The notes beneath the pieces were generated by a model that saw only the letters and a program-made list of their open reading frames with translations, was not told where the DNA came from and did not search any database. A program made the translations under genes and the position numbers. Below, piece after piece: positions 51,773 through 60,975 of a DNA stretch of 64,000 bases. Each line of letters starts with the position of its first letter. The first letter of the stretch is position 1. The DNA is from an uncultured Bacteroidales bacterium (GTDB lineage: Bacteria; Bacteroidota; Bacteroidia; Bacteroidales; Bacteroidaceae): the NCBI GenBank assembly GCA_902787575.1, contig CADAGX010000015.1, forward strand, positions 1-64,000, written 5' to 3'.

Positions 51773-52806
51773 ACGTTTTTCTCCTTTCTCTTGAACAAAT
51801 CCGAAAGCCGGAACTTGTGGTTCTGACGCTCAAGGATGAACACATCGACCAGCAGGAAAAGCAAACCCAAAAGCAAAAAGCCCTGGAATTGCTCGTCGTA
51901 CTCGCTGTAAACGGTAGCCTCCATTTTTGCTTTAGCCAGTCGGTCCACCTGCTCCGACAGCTTCTTCTGAGCGGAACTGCTGTTGTCAACAAAAATATAA
52001 CTGCCGTTACCTGCCCGCGCTATCTCGCGGCACATTTCCTCGTTCAGTTTGGAAACGACGACATTGCCTTCCTCGTCGAGAATATAATGGTTTGTTCCAG
52101 GCATTGGCACGGGTGCTCCTCCTGGATCTCCCACGCCCAAAACATAAACACGAACGCCCTTTTCCGCGGCTTCCTTTGCAGCTTCTACAGCTCCGCCCTC
52201 GTTGTCTTCGCCGTCCGTAATGACGAAAATGGCGCGACTAACGCCGTCTTGTGCAGTAAAGCTGCGCTGCGCCAATTTTATAGCCTCTGCAATGTCCGTT
52301 CCCTGCACGTTAATCATATCGGGACTAATGGTCTCGAGAAACATTTTCGCGCTCACATAGTCACTTGTGATGGGCAGTTGAGTGAAAGCCAGGCCGGCGT
52401 AAACAATCAGCCCGACTTTGTCATCCTTCATGCCATCCACCATATTGCTCACAAGCATCTTTGCTTTTGACAATCTGTTGGGCTTAACGTCCTCGGCCAA
52501 CATGGAGTTACTGACATCGAGGGCTATGATAGCCTCAATTCCCTGCCGTTCCTGAGTTTCCACCTTCGTGCCGAATTGCGGGCGCGCCAAGGCGACAATG
52601 AAACAGGCAAGCGCAGCTTCGCAGAGCCAAAACTTAATTTCCGGACGGACACGCGAGACATCAATGAACAATTGCTTCAGCAAGTTCATATCTCCGTAAC
52701 GCTCCAGATTTTTCCGCCTGCGATAAAAGGAATAATAATGCAGTGCTGCCAGTACAACCAGTAGCAATAATAAATATAGGTAATGTGGATTCTCGAATCT
52801 GAACAT
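51769..52806 (-). CDS. batB: BatB: VWA-domain membrane protein
   Basis: A 345-residue protein with N-terminal TM segments (about 9-24 and 58-73), a von Willebrand A domain with the MIDAS motif DVSNSM (DxSxS) and TDGEDN, and a C-terminal TM (about 311-328). VWA domains here bind partners through a metal ion. It follows batA at 17 nt. Confidence 0.92.
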   Translation of the reverse strand: MFRFENPHYLYLLLLLVVLAALHYYSFYRRRKNLERYGDMNLLKQLFIDVSRVRPEIKFWLCEAALACFIVALARPQFGTKVETQERQGIEAIIALDVSNSMLAEDVKPNRLSKAKMLVSNMVDGMKDDKVGLIVYAGLAFTQLPITSDYVSAKMFLETISPDMINVQGTDIAEAIKLAQRSFTAQDGVSRAIFVITDGEDNEGGAVEAAKEAAEKGVRVYVLGVGDPGGAPVPMPGTNHYILDEEGNVVVSKLNEEMCREIARAGNGSYIFVDNSSSAQKKLSEQVDRLAKAKMEATVYSEYDEQFQGFLLLGLLFLLVDVFILERQNHKFRLSDLFKRKEKNV

Positions 52807-52823
52807 TTACATTTCCTCCTTCC

Positions 52824-53822
52824 TTAAGGTATCCGCCGCAAAAGCGTCTTGCACAAAAACAATTCCAACAGCAAAGCTGCCACGGCAATCGCGGCAAAGA
52901 GTCCGAATGCCTCATATCGTTTGGAATATTGCTTCACGTCCATTTTAGTTTTCTCCAACTTGTCAATCTGCCCGTACACTTCGTGCAACTTTTGCGTGTT
53001 AGTGGCCCGATAGAATTCGCCTTCCGTTTTCGAAGCAATAGCGGCCAACGATTTTGTATCTATCTCCACCGGCACATTTATGTACTCAATATGTCCGGCC
53101 ACGGGATAGGGATATCTGGCGGTACCATTCGTGCCAACTCCGATAGTATACACGCGAATTCCAAAACTACGTGCAATTTCCGCAGCTGTGTTAGGGCTGA
53201 TTTGTCCACGATTATTCGTGCCGTCCGTCAAAAGAATGATTACTTTGCTCTTAGCCTTGCTGTCCTTCAGTCGGGAAACGGCGTTCGCAATTCCCATACC
53301 AATCGCAGTTCCGTCGTCGATAAGGCCTCGCATGGCCATATCTGCCTTCATTCCGTTCAGAAGATTGAGCAGCACGGCGTGATCTGTGGTCATCGGGCAT
53401 TGGGTGTACGCTTCGCCGGCAAAAAGCGTAAGGCCAATATTATCATTCGGACGGCCAGAAATAAATTCGATGGCCACGGCACGCGCAGCTTCGATACGAT
53501 TCGGCTTCAAATCTTCGGCCAGCATACTCGTGCTGACGTCCATGCAGAGCATGATGTCAATGCCTTCTACATTTTTCTTGCTCCAATAATTTGTTGTTTG
53601 GGGGCGGGCAAGAGCAATGATGGCCGCCGAAAAACATATTACACGCAGCAGGAACGGCAAATGTATGAGCCGTTGCCGCAAAGTGGGCCGAGCCAACCGG
53701 AATACTTCGGTCGAACTGACCTGTAGCGAAGGCGATATGTGCTGATGCGACAGCAAGTACCATAATATATACGGCACGAGCAGCAACAACAGAAGGAGGT
53801 ATTCAGAGTTTGCAAATGTCAT
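52824..53822 (-). CDS. batA: BatA: VWA-domain membrane protein
   Basis: A 332-residue paralogue of BatB with the same layout: two N-terminal TM helices, a VWA domain with DVSTSM and LTDGTNN, and a C-terminal TM (FGLFAAIAVAALLLELFL). The two arise from duplication and act together in the aerotolerance complex. Confidence 0.92.
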   Translation of the reverse strand: MTFANSEYLLLLLLLVPYILWYLLSHQHISPSLQVSSTEVFRLARPTLRQRLIHLPFLLRVICFSAAIIALARPQTTNYWSKKNVEGIDIMLCMDVSTSMLAEDLKPNRIEAARAVAIEFISGRPNDNIGLTLFAGEAYTQCPMTTDHAVLLNLLNGMKADMAMRGLIDDGTAIGMGIANAVSRLKDSKAKSKVIILLTDGTNNRGQISPNTAAEIARSFGIRVYTIGVGTNGTARYPYPVAGHIEYINVPVEIDTKSLAAIASKTEGEFYRATNTQKLHEVYGQIDKLEKTKMDVKQYSKRYEAFGLFAAIAVAALLLELFLCKTLLRRIP

Positions 53823-53860
53823 CTTTTCGTTTCTTTACTTTATAACCTGAACTGCGGAAC

Positions 53861-54967
53861 TCAGGAAATGAGGTCCCACAGCCGCCAGGCAATCCATCCA
53901 AAGGCCGCAACGCCAAGTGCCACCATGAGGCAAGCCACAATCCGCATCGTCAGGACTTGGTTCAGACGCTTCTTGTCGGTCTCTTTTATGATTTCCGGCT
54001 CGGGTTTGGCGTTCGGATCCACCTCTTGCTTCGTTTGGTTTATATATTCGACAGCCGCCATCAGGTTGGCGTCATTCTCATTTATAAGCGTGCTGTACTT
54101 CGCAAATTTCACCAGATCGGCCGTCCGGAAGATTTCGCGCAGTTCATCGAGTGCTTGCCCGCCGTCGTCTTCCTGAAGGAGACGCTCAATAATCTCGGCA
54201 GAAGTCATCTCCATCGTGCTGAATCCATATCGATTCTGTATATATACGCGCAGGGTTTCGGTCAACTGCGTGTAATATTCCTTGCTATCCTCCTCGGCCC
54301 ACTTTCTGTCGGCTTTGATTCTCTCGATTTCGGCAATTGCAACCTTGTGTGGCGGGAGTACTTTCTTTCGACGCACGATTCGCACGATGGGTTTACCCTT
54401 TCGTGCACGGTCGAAGAGCACGTAGCTGACGATGAAAAGCAAGGTCACAAGGAAAGCGCCGCCTACAATAGCACGCCAGTCGTCCCACGCGAAGGGCGGT
54501 GCCATCACGTCGTTGGACGGAAAGAAGCGGTCGGTGTGAAGCGTATCAATGTCCACAGTATAGACATTTAAGGCCAGGCTCTTAGATTCGTAGCGTTGTC
54601 CGTCCACTTCCACCACGAAGGGAGGAAGATAATAAAGCGCCGAATCCCAAGCCGTGACAGTATACTTCTGCACCACCTCAAGCGTCTTTCCGTCGTTGAG
54701 GAACGTGGTGTCGGGCGATGTGACGTTCAGCACCTCCACATTCGGCACCAACTCGGTTCCCTTCTTAAGTGCGGGAAGCGTAAGTTTCTGCTTTGCCCCG
54801 AAAGTTACGTCGAGCGAGATGTCTGTCTGCTCACCTATGGATAGATTCACAGAGTCTATCCGCGCTTCCACTGTGACCTGTGCTTCTGCCACTGACGTCA
54901 CGAGGCAAAGGAGAAGAATTGCTGCGGTTTTATGTGCTATCTGCAATAGTTTCATTTCTGGTGTCAT
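53861..54967 (-). CDS. BatD-like/DUF4381-like membrane protein in the Bat operon
   Basis: A 368-residue protein with a Sec signal (about residues 5-29), one beta-rich periplasmic domain (VTVEARIDSVNLSIGEQTDISLDVTF), a TM near 168-185, a cytoplasmic helical region (ETLRVYIQNRYGFSTMEMTSAEIIERL) and a C-terminal TM. It resembles BatD in its half-domains, but lacks the repeated Ig domains. It lies between the DUF58 gene and batA. The second Met (54955) is an alternative start. Confidence 0.75.
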   Translation of the reverse strand: MTPEMKLLQIAHKTAAILLLCLVTSVAEAQVTVEARIDSVNLSIGEQTDISLDVTFGAKQKLTLPALKKGTELVPNVEVLNVTSPDTTFLNDGKTLEVVQKYTVTAWDSALYYLPPFVVEVDGQRYESKSLALNVYTVDIDTLHTDRFFPSNDVMAPPFAWDDWRAIVGGAFLVTLLFIVSYVLFDRARKGKPIVRIVRRKKVLPPHKVAIAEIERIKADRKWAEEDSKEYYTQLTETLRVYIQNRYGFSTMEMTSAEIIERLLQEDDGGQALDELREIFRTADLVKFAKYSTLINENDANLMAAVEYINQTKQEVDPNAKPEPEIIKETDKKRLNQVLTMRIVACLMVALGVAAFGWIAWRLWDLIS

Positions 54968-54982
54968 TTCCGATTTTTGTTT

Positions 54983-55852
54983 TCAACTGCGTCGGGCAAA
55001 CAAACTCATCAGCGCAGCCACGTAATCTTGGTCGGTTCGGATACTGACGGCGTCCACATTACTGCGGTTGAACGTGTCGCGCAAGCGTTCGCCCTGCGAT
55101 TTCCACCAAACTGCATGCGCTCGTCTTACTGCGGCGCTACTGGTGTCCACGACCTGCTCACGTCCGGTCTCTGCATCGTGCACTTTCAGCAATCCCACGT
55201 TCGGCAGCTCGGCCACACGTTTGTCGTAAACCTGAATTGCCACGACGTCGTGCTTGCGATTGGCTATAGTCAGCGCCTGTGAGAAGTCCTTCGTATCAAG
55301 AAAGTCGCTCAACACGAAAGCCGTGCAGCGTCGTTTCAGTGCTTGCGTCAGGTACTCGATGGCACAACCGACGTCGGTTTTCCGGCTCTCGGGTGTAAAG
55401 TCGAGCAGTTCGCGTATGATATAAAGAATATGTTTGCGCCCTTTTTTGGGTGGCACGAACTTCTCTATCTTGTCTGAGAAGAAGATTACGCCAATCTTAT
55501 CGTTGTTCTGAATGGCCGAGAAGGCCAGCGTGGCGGCTATCTCGGTCAGCATTTCGCGTTTCGTCTGACGAATTGTGCCAAAGTTCAGGCTACCGCTGAC
55601 GTCCACAAGCAACATAACCGTGAGTTCGCGTTCCTCCTCGAACACTTTCACGTATGGTTTGTTGAAACGTGCCGTTACGTTCCATTCGATGTCGCGTATG
55701 TCGTCGCCATACTGATACTCGCGCACCTCGGAGAATGCCATGCCGCGCCCCTTAAACGCAGAGTGGTATTCGCCGGCGAAGATGTTGTTGCTCAAGCCGC
55801 GAGACTTGATTTCTATCTGCCTGACGCGCTTCAGAATTTCTGACGTCTCCAT
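54983..55852 (-). CDS. DUF58 protein of the MoxR/Bat cluster
   Basis: A 289-residue cytoplasmic protein with the DUF58 hallmark (GRGMAFSEVREYQYGDDIRDIEWNVTAR) and a VWA-like fold (VDVSGSLNFG). DUF58 proteins accompany MoxR ATPases almost everywhere. It starts 3 nt after the moxR stop. Confidence 0.9.
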   Translation of the reverse strand: METSEILKRVRQIEIKSRGLSNNIFAGEYHSAFKGRGMAFSEVREYQYGDDIRDIEWNVTARFNKPYVKVFEEERELTVMLLVDVSGSLNFGTIRQTKREMLTEIAATLAFSAIQNNDKIGVIFFSDKIEKFVPPKKGRKHILYIIRELLDFTPESRKTDVGCAIEYLTQALKRRCTAFVLSDFLDTKDFSQALTIANRKHDVVAIQVYDKRVAELPNVGLLKVHDAETGREQVVDTSSAAVRRAHAVWWKSQGERLRDTFNRSNVDAVSIRTDQDYVAALMSLFARRS

Positions 55853-55855
55853 TTA

Positions 55856-56851
55856 TCAGGGAACCTCCACCTTGTTTATTACCTTGCTTACTATCTCCTC
55901 GCTCGTTACGTTGTTTGCTTCTGCCTCGTACGTCAGGCCAATTCTGTGACGCAGCACGTCGTGTGCAACGGCACGCACGTCCTCTGGAATCACGTAACCT
56001 CTGTGCTTGATGAATGCGAAGGCTCGCGCTGCCAGTGCCAAGTTGATGCTGGCGCGGGGCGACCCGCCGAATTCCACGAAATCGGCTATCTCTTTTAGTC
56101 CGTACTTCTCTGGGAATCGAGTGCAGAACACGATGTCTGCAATGTATTGCTCTATCTTTTCGTCGATATAGACCTGTCGAACTACCTCGCGCGCCTGTCG
56201 GATGTCATCGGTTGTCAGCACAGGGCGAACGTTTTCCTGCTCGCCGGAAATATTCTGGCGAATGATAAGCTTCTCTTCGTCGAGTTTCGGGTAATCTATC
56301 ACCACCTTGAGCATAAAACGGTCCACTTGGGCTTCAGGCAGCGGATACGTGCCTTCCTGCTCGATGGGGTTCTGCGTAGCCAAAACGAGGAATGGTTTCG
56401 GCAACGCGTAAGTTGTCTTGCCGATTGTCACCTGTCGTTCCTGCATAGCCTCCAGCAGTGCGCTCTGCACCTTAGCCGGCGCACGGTTTATCTCGTCGGC
56501 CAGCACGAAGTTGGCAAAGACGGGACCCTGCTCCACCACGAATTTTTCGTCCTTCTGGCTGTAAATCATCGTGCCGATAACGTCGGCGGGCAACAAGTCG
56601 GGTGTAAACTGGATACGGCTGAACTTGGCGTCCACAAGTTGGGCCAATGTTTTTATGGCTTTTGTCTTTGCCAGTCCCGGCACGCCCTCAAGTAATACAT
56701 GTCCGTCGCTCAGCAGGCCAATTAGCAGGGATTCCACCAGATGTTTCTGCCCAACGATAACTTGATTCATGCCTGTCACAAGATTTGTAACAAAGCCACT
56801 TTGGCGCTCGATGCGCTCGTTTAGTTCGCGAATGTCAATTGATTCTGCCAT
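55856..56851 (-). CDS. MoxR family AAA+ ATPase
   Basis: A 331-residue AAA+ ATPase with Walker A GVPGLAKT, Walker B LADEINRAP, sensor ATQNP and EGTYPLPEAQVDRFM, as in the MoxR family. It probably acts as a chaperone that remodels the VWA/DUF58 proteins downstream. First gene of the Bat operon, with a promoter 43 nt upstream. Confidence 0.94.
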   Translation of the reverse strand: MAESIDIRELNERIERQSGFVTNLVTGMNQVIVGQKHLVESLLIGLLSDGHVLLEGVPGLAKTKAIKTLAQLVDAKFSRIQFTPDLLPADVIGTMIYSQKDEKFVVEQGPVFANFVLADEINRAPAKVQSALLEAMQERQVTIGKTTYALPKPFLVLATQNPIEQEGTYPLPEAQVDRFMLKVVIDYPKLDEEKLIIRQNISGEQENVRPVLTTDDIRQAREVVRQVYIDEKIEQYIADIVFCTRFPEKYGLKEIADFVEFGGSPRASINLALAARAFAFIKHRGYVIPEDVRAVAHDVLRHRIGLTYEAEANNVTSEEIVSKVINKVEVP

Positions 56852-56893
56852 TGTGATATAATGTTTTTGTATTTCTGTCGTTCAAATTACACG

Positions 56894-56901
56894 CAAATTT
56901 A
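56894..56901 (-). promoter_or_regulatory. Possible promoter for the Bat operon (TAAATTTG)
   Basis: CAAATTTA on the plus strand is TAAATTTG on the minus, 43 nt before the moxR start. Confidence 0.55.
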
Positions 56902-56985
56902 CTGCTTTTTTGCCACATACGACCTCCCCTATTGTTCTAAATAAAGTTATCGGAGTGTTAAATAAAGTAAAACAGCCGATGCGCC

Positions 56986-57080
56986 GCGTGTCGCAGCCAA
57001 AATACCACACGTCGCAAGCGCGAAAACTACACGTCGCAAAAACAAAAACTACGTGTGGCATTCGTCATTACCACACGTAG
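56986..57080 (+). repeat. ACGT-phased array E in the 312-nt gap between moxR and the HU/LysM gene
   Basis: Cores GCGT 56986, then ACGT at 57009, 57031, 57051 and 57075 (spacing 23, 22, 20, 24). Contexts are CGCGTGTCGCA, CCACACGTCGCA, CTACACGTCGCA, CTACGTGTGGCA and CCACACGTAG. The last two are inverted and form the terminator listed next. Apart from the array and the Bat promoter I see nothing else in this gap. Confidence 0.75.
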
Positions 57081-57085
57081 TTTTT
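57041..57085 (-). terminator. Bidirectional terminator formed by two inverted array units
   Basis: CTACGTGTGG (57049-57058) and CCACACGTAG (57071-57080) are perfect inverted repeats around a 12-nt loop. The plus side continues TTTTTC and the minus side TTTTTGTTTTTG. On the minus strand it lies about 80 nt past the stop of the HU/LysM gene. Confidence 0.75.
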
Positions 57086-57163
57086 CTATCGTCTAAGCAC
57101 ACAAAAATCTATGCCTCGCGCAATGCTTCAAGAAACAGAAGCATCCGTCTGAATTTCTGCGCG

Positions 57164-58243
57164 CTACTTATTCTCTTTTAGCTCGGGAATCTTCACCTCA
57201 GCACCCACGGAAATCACGTCGGGATTGGGGAATTGATTGAATACGATAATGTACTGCGCAAAATCCTTATGGCCGTATTCCTTAACGGCGAGTTTCAGAA
57301 TGCTATCGCCCACACGCATAATGTGAACGCGTCGCGTGCCAACTATCAGATACTTGCCGCCAGGAACCTGCGGATAAAGGTCGGTTGGCGATGGTTTTGG
57401 CTTCGGTTTTGCAGCAGCCTTCTGTTGTTGTGCGGCTGAAACGTTCGCCTTTTTTCGAACTACCCGCGTCTGCTCGGTTTTAGGCCGCTGAATGTTCAGT
57501 GACAAGATGCGAGAGTAACCAAGATAATAGCTCAGTCCCATCAGAAGAAGCGTCACCAACGCATAAAGCAAAGCGAACCAAGGAGAAATTCCCTTGTGAA
57601 CGACCTGCACTGCAGGCGTAGCAGTTGCAGAAACGGCAGCAGGCACAGTCGCTACAGCGTGCACCTCGGTAGCAGTTTCTGTCTGAGGCTCAACATTTTC
57701 AGCTGCAGTGTCGGCGGCGACTGGTTTCACCTCTTCCGTCGTGGCTTCCGATTGTATATCTTCTTCGTCGTGTTCTTCAGCCTGCTCCACATCGTCCGTT
57801 ACTATCGACACATCATCTACGCTGATATCTAAGTCATCCTCGTCGTCCGTTTCCTCAGGAAAATCAGCCACAGGTAGCGGCGTGACGGGTTCGGTGCGTT
57901 CCATTTCATCCAGCGGCGTGTTCTCATTCAGAATTACCGTTTGAAAATCTGCAAACGGCTTGTTCACCTGATCGCGCAACGAGGTGTCGGGTGCAAAACT
58001 AACCTTCGAATGTCCGGGAATGACAATCCTCTCGCCCGTATTCACGTTCACACTTTCGCGCGATGCCACTTCGATTAATTTAAAAGTACCCAGTCCTTTT
58101 ATTTTCAGCACCTTGTCATCCACCACGCACTGCGTCACGCATTCGAAGAAATTGCGCACGAAAGTGTCAGCTTCGCGGCGCGAAAAATTTTTTCTGGAGG
58201 CCAGTGCATCGGCCAGGTCCTGAAGAGAAATTTTCTTTTCCAT
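57164..58243 (-). CDS. HU-like DNA-binding domain joined through a TM helix to a LysM domain
   Basis: A 359-residue protein in four parts: an HU/IHF-like domain (1-95; VLKIKGLGTFKLIEVASRES, TGERIVIPGHSKVSFAP), a long acidic low-complexity linker (100-215), one TM helix (about 222-243) and a C-terminal LysM-like domain (298-353; HIMRVGDSILKLAVKEYG, VISVGAEVKIPEL). It could tether DNA to the cell wall. Charges do not follow the positive-inside rule (acidic before, basic after the TM), so topology is uncertain. Related HU-TM-SPOR proteins are known in Bacteroidetes. Follows the HU gene by 4 nt. Confidence 0.85.
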   Translation of the reverse strand: MEKKISLQDLADALASRKNFSRREADTFVRNFFECVTQCVVDDKVLKIKGLGTFKLIEVASRESVNVNTGERIVIPGHSKVSFAPDTSLRDQVNKPFADFQTVILNENTPLDEMERTEPVTPLPVADFPEETDDEDDLDISVDDVSIVTDDVEQAEEHDEEDIQSEATTEEVKPVAADTAAENVEPQTETATEVHAVATVPAAVSATATPAVQVVHKGISPWFALLYALVTLLLMGLSYYLGYSRILSLNIQRPKTEQTRVVRKKANVSAAQQQKAAAKPKPKPSPTDLYPQVPGGKYLIVGTRRVHIMRVGDSILKLAVKEYGHKDFAQYIIVFNQFPNPDVISVGAEVKIPELKENK

Positions 58244-58247
58244 AGCC

Positions 58248-58526
58248 TTATTTACTTTTTGCCTTGTCCTTAAGCGCGTTGTTGGGTTTGAAATTCACCA
58301 CAATCTTGGGCGGCACCAGCATTCTCTGCTTTGTGGCAGGATTAACCAGTACGCGTTCCAGTTTCTTCTTCACCTCGAAAGCGCCGAAACCGGCGATGGA
58401 AACGGTGTTTTCGTCCTCCAACTGTGACGAAACCTCAGCCACCAGCGCATTTGTCAGCTCTGCCGTAAGCCGAGTGGATGTGCCGTTTTTCTCAGACAGA
58501 AAGGCGATAAATTCCTTGTTATTCAT
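58248..58526 (-). CDS. HU family DNA-binding protein
   Basis: A 92-residue single-domain HU protein: MNNKEFIAFLSEKNGTSTR, VSIAGFGAFEVKKKLERVLVNPATKQRMLVPPKIVVNFKPNNALK, with the expected proline-tipped DNA-binding arm (NPATKQ). It binds and bends DNA. It lies 33 nt behind rimO and 4 nt before the HU/LysM gene, so the two HU proteins are coexpressed. Confidence 0.92.
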   Translation of the reverse strand: MNNKEFIAFLSEKNGTSTRLTAELTNALVAEVSSQLEDENTVSIAGFGAFEVKKKLERVLVNPATKQRMLVPPKIVVNFKPNNALKDKAKSK

Positions 58527-58559
58527 AGTCTTAATTGAATTATCGTGTATTTAACTCCA

Positions 58560-59858
58560 TCAGACGCAATGTCCGTAGAGATCGAAGTCGTCGGCGCTGT
58601 CGACTCTTACTTCGGAAAAATGTCCAACGGCCGCATCTTTAGCATCTGCAAGCCTCACCAACACCTCGGGGTCCACTTCGGGCGAGTCGTACTGCGTGCG
58701 GCCCACCAGATAGTCACCCTCGGCACGGTCGAAGATGACACGCAGCGTCTCTCCTACCTTGGCTTCTTGTACTTCAGAACTGATTTGCTGCTGCAGGCGC
58801 ATCAGGCGGCTGAGCCGATTCTGCTTGACATCCTGCGGCACGTCGTCCGTGTACTTGTCAAAACTATACGTGCCTTCCTCAGGGCTATACGCAAAAGCGC
58901 CCATTCTCTCAAATCGCGCCCAACGCACAAAGTCGAGCAACTCGGCAAAGTCTGCGTCACTTTCACCCGGGAAGCCCACCATAAACGTGGTGCGTAGGTG
59001 AATGCCTGGCACTTCTGAACGCAGTTTTTCCACCAGTGCACGCGTCTCGGCCGATGTGGTGTGACGATGCATGGCCTTCAGCTGCGAATCCGAAATATGC
59101 TGCAGGGCAATGTCGAGATACTTGCAGACGTTTTCGCGTTCACGCATTACGGACAGCAACTCCATCGGGAAGTCCGTAGGATAAGCATAGTGCAACCTTA
59201 TCCAATCCACGCCCGGCACATCGGATATCCGCTGCACAAGTTCGGCTATCGCACGTCGGCCATATAGGTCCAGACCGTAGTAAGTGAGTTCCTGAGCTAT
59301 GACATTGAACTCGCGCACACCCTGTTTCACCAGCCACTGCACTTCCGCAACAATTTCCTCGGCAGGTCGGCTCTTATGTTTTCCCGTGATGATTGGAATG
59401 GCGCAATACGCACATTTTCGATTGCAACCTTCAGAAATCTTCAAATACGCATGGTGGGAAGGTGTGGTGAGACAGCGCTCCATTCGAAATGCGGGCTGAT
59501 AAATCTTTCCAAGGTCGGCGAGAAGATTGTTGAAATCAAACTTGCCATAAAATTTATCAACTTCGGGAATCTCGGTTCTCAGCTCAAAGAAATAGCGTTG
59601 CGACAGGCAGCCCATCACATAAAGATGTTTCAGCTGTCCGGATTCCTTGCGCTGCGCCATCTCCAATATCATCTGGATGCTTTCTTCCTTCGCGTCGCCG
59701 ATGAAACCGCACGTGTTCACCACGGCAATTTCACCTGTCGGTTCCTCATCATGATGCACGTCGAAACCCGAAAGCTGCAATTGACGCATCAGATGCTCGC
59801 TGTCCACAAGATTCTTGCTACAGCCCATCGTGATAATATCGACGCGTGGTTTTCTCAT
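58560..59858 (-). CDS. rimO: Ribosomal protein S12 methylthiotransferase RimO
   Basis: A 432-residue radical-SAM enzyme with three parts: an N-terminal UPF0004 domain (MGCSKNLVDSEHLMRQL, VVNTCGFI), the radical-SAM core with CNRKCAYC, and a C-terminal TRAM domain. It adds a methylthio group to Asp in S12. The lack of tRNA-specific features and the presence of SKNLVDSE fit RimO rather than MiaB. Its start overlaps the ftsY stop by 4 nt. Confidence 0.94.
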   Translation of the reverse strand: MRKPRVDIITMGCSKNLVDSEHLMRQLQLSGFDVHHDEEPTGEIAVVNTCGFIGDAKEESIQMILEMAQRKESGQLKHLYVMGCLSQRYFFELRTEIPEVDKFYGKFDFNNLLADLGKIYQPAFRMERCLTTPSHHAYLKISEGCNRKCAYCAIPIITGKHKSRPAEEIVAEVQWLVKQGVREFNVIAQELTYYGLDLYGRRAIAELVQRISDVPGVDWIRLHYAYPTDFPMELLSVMRERENVCKYLDIALQHISDSQLKAMHRHTTSAETRALVEKLRSEVPGIHLRTTFMVGFPGESDADFAELLDFVRWARFERMGAFAYSPEEGTYSFDKYTDDVPQDVKQNRLSRLMRLQQQISSEVQEAKVGETLRVIFDRAEGDYLVGRTQYDSPEVDPEVLVRLADAKDAAVGHFSEVRVDSADDFDLYGHCV

Positions 59859-60817
59859 TCTTTCGAATCTTTTCCGAAAAGCGAATCCACAAATTCCTGA
59901 CGGTTGAAAGGCTGCAAATCGTCCATTCCTTCGCCGATTCCTATGTATCGCACGGGAATTTTAAACTGGTCACTGATACCAATTACAACGCCGCCCTTCG
60001 CAGTTCCGTCCAACTTCGTCACAGCCATGCTGCTGACTGCCGTTGCTGCAGTAAACTGCTTTGCCTGCTCAAAAGCATTCTGTCCCGTTGTAGCATCGAG
60101 GACAAGCATCACATCATGCGGCGCGTCGGGCACAATTTTCTGCATCACGCGTTTGATTTTCGACAGTTCGTCCATCAAGCCCTTCTTGTTATGCAGTCGC
60201 CCCGCCGTGTCAATGATTACAACGTCGGCGCCATTGGCCTTCGCACTGCTCAACGTATCGAAAGCCACGCTCGCCGCATCGCTTCCTGTCTGCTGATGTA
60301 TCACTGGAACGCCGATACGTTCGCCCCAAATGACAAGTTGTTCTACAGCTGCTGCACGAAACGTGTCGGCTGCGCCAAGAAAGACTTTCAGTCCGTTCTT
60401 CTTAAATTGGTATGCCAGCTTTCCGATTGTAGTAGTCTTGCCGACGCCATTAACGCCCACCACCATGATTACGTAAGGCCGCGCGTCGGAAATCACATAA
60501 CCATCCGTGTCCGAACTATTATTCTCTGTGAGCAAAAGAGCGATTTCATCGCGCAATAGTTCGTTCAACTCCGAAGTCGTTACATACTTGTCGCGGGCGA
60601 CGCGAGCCTGCACGCGGTCAATTATGCGTAGCGTTGTGTCCACTCCGACGTCGCTCGTCACAAGAATTTCCTCGAGGTCGTCAAGAACTTCGTCGTCTAT
60701 CTTAGTCTTTCCTGCTACGGCCCGCGAAATTTTTTCCAGGAAACTCCGCTTCGTTTTATCGAGACCCTGATCCAGCGCCTCCTTCTTTTCTTTTGTAAAG
60801 AAATTAAATAATCCCAT
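59855..60817 (-). CDS. ftsY: Signal recognition particle receptor FtsY
   Basis: A 320-residue SRP GTPase with the N domain followed by the G domain: GVNGVGKTTTIGKLAYQF (P-loop), DTFRAAAVEQL, DTAGRLHNKKGLMDEL, TKLDGTAKGG and the closing GIGEGMDDLQPF. There is no long acidic N-terminal A domain, as usual in this phylum. It targets membrane proteins to the translocon. First gene of ftsY-rimO-HU-HU/LysM. Confidence 0.96.
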   Translation of the reverse strand: MGLFNFFTKEKKEALDQGLDKTKRSFLEKISRAVAGKTKIDDEVLDDLEEILVTSDVGVDTTLRIIDRVQARVARDKYVTTSELNELLRDEIALLLTENNSSDTDGYVISDARPYVIMVVGVNGVGKTTTIGKLAYQFKKNGLKVFLGAADTFRAAAVEQLVIWGERIGVPVIHQQTGSDAASVAFDTLSSAKANGADVVIIDTAGRLHNKKGLMDELSKIKRVMQKIVPDAPHDVMLVLDATTGQNAFEQAKQFTAATAVSSMAVTKLDGTAKGGVVIGISDQFKIPVRYIGIGEGMDDLQPFNRQEFVDSLFGKDSKE

Positions 60818-60838
60818 AAACTACATCCGTTTTCGCCG

Positions 60839-60846
60839 CAAAGTTA
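60839..60846 (-). promoter_or_regulatory. Minus-strand promoter -7 box for ftsY
   Basis: CAAAGTTA on the plus strand is TAACTTTG on the minus, 22 nt before the ftsY start. Confidence 0.75.
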
Positions 60847-60975
60847 GGCAAAAATATCGAATTCATCGCAGAAAATCAGAAAATAAAATGAGAACATAGA
60901 GATACCACCCGCAGCGTCTGCGCTAAAGGGTTTAATGATAAGAATAATTACATCCCACAATAATTTTTCCTCGAA

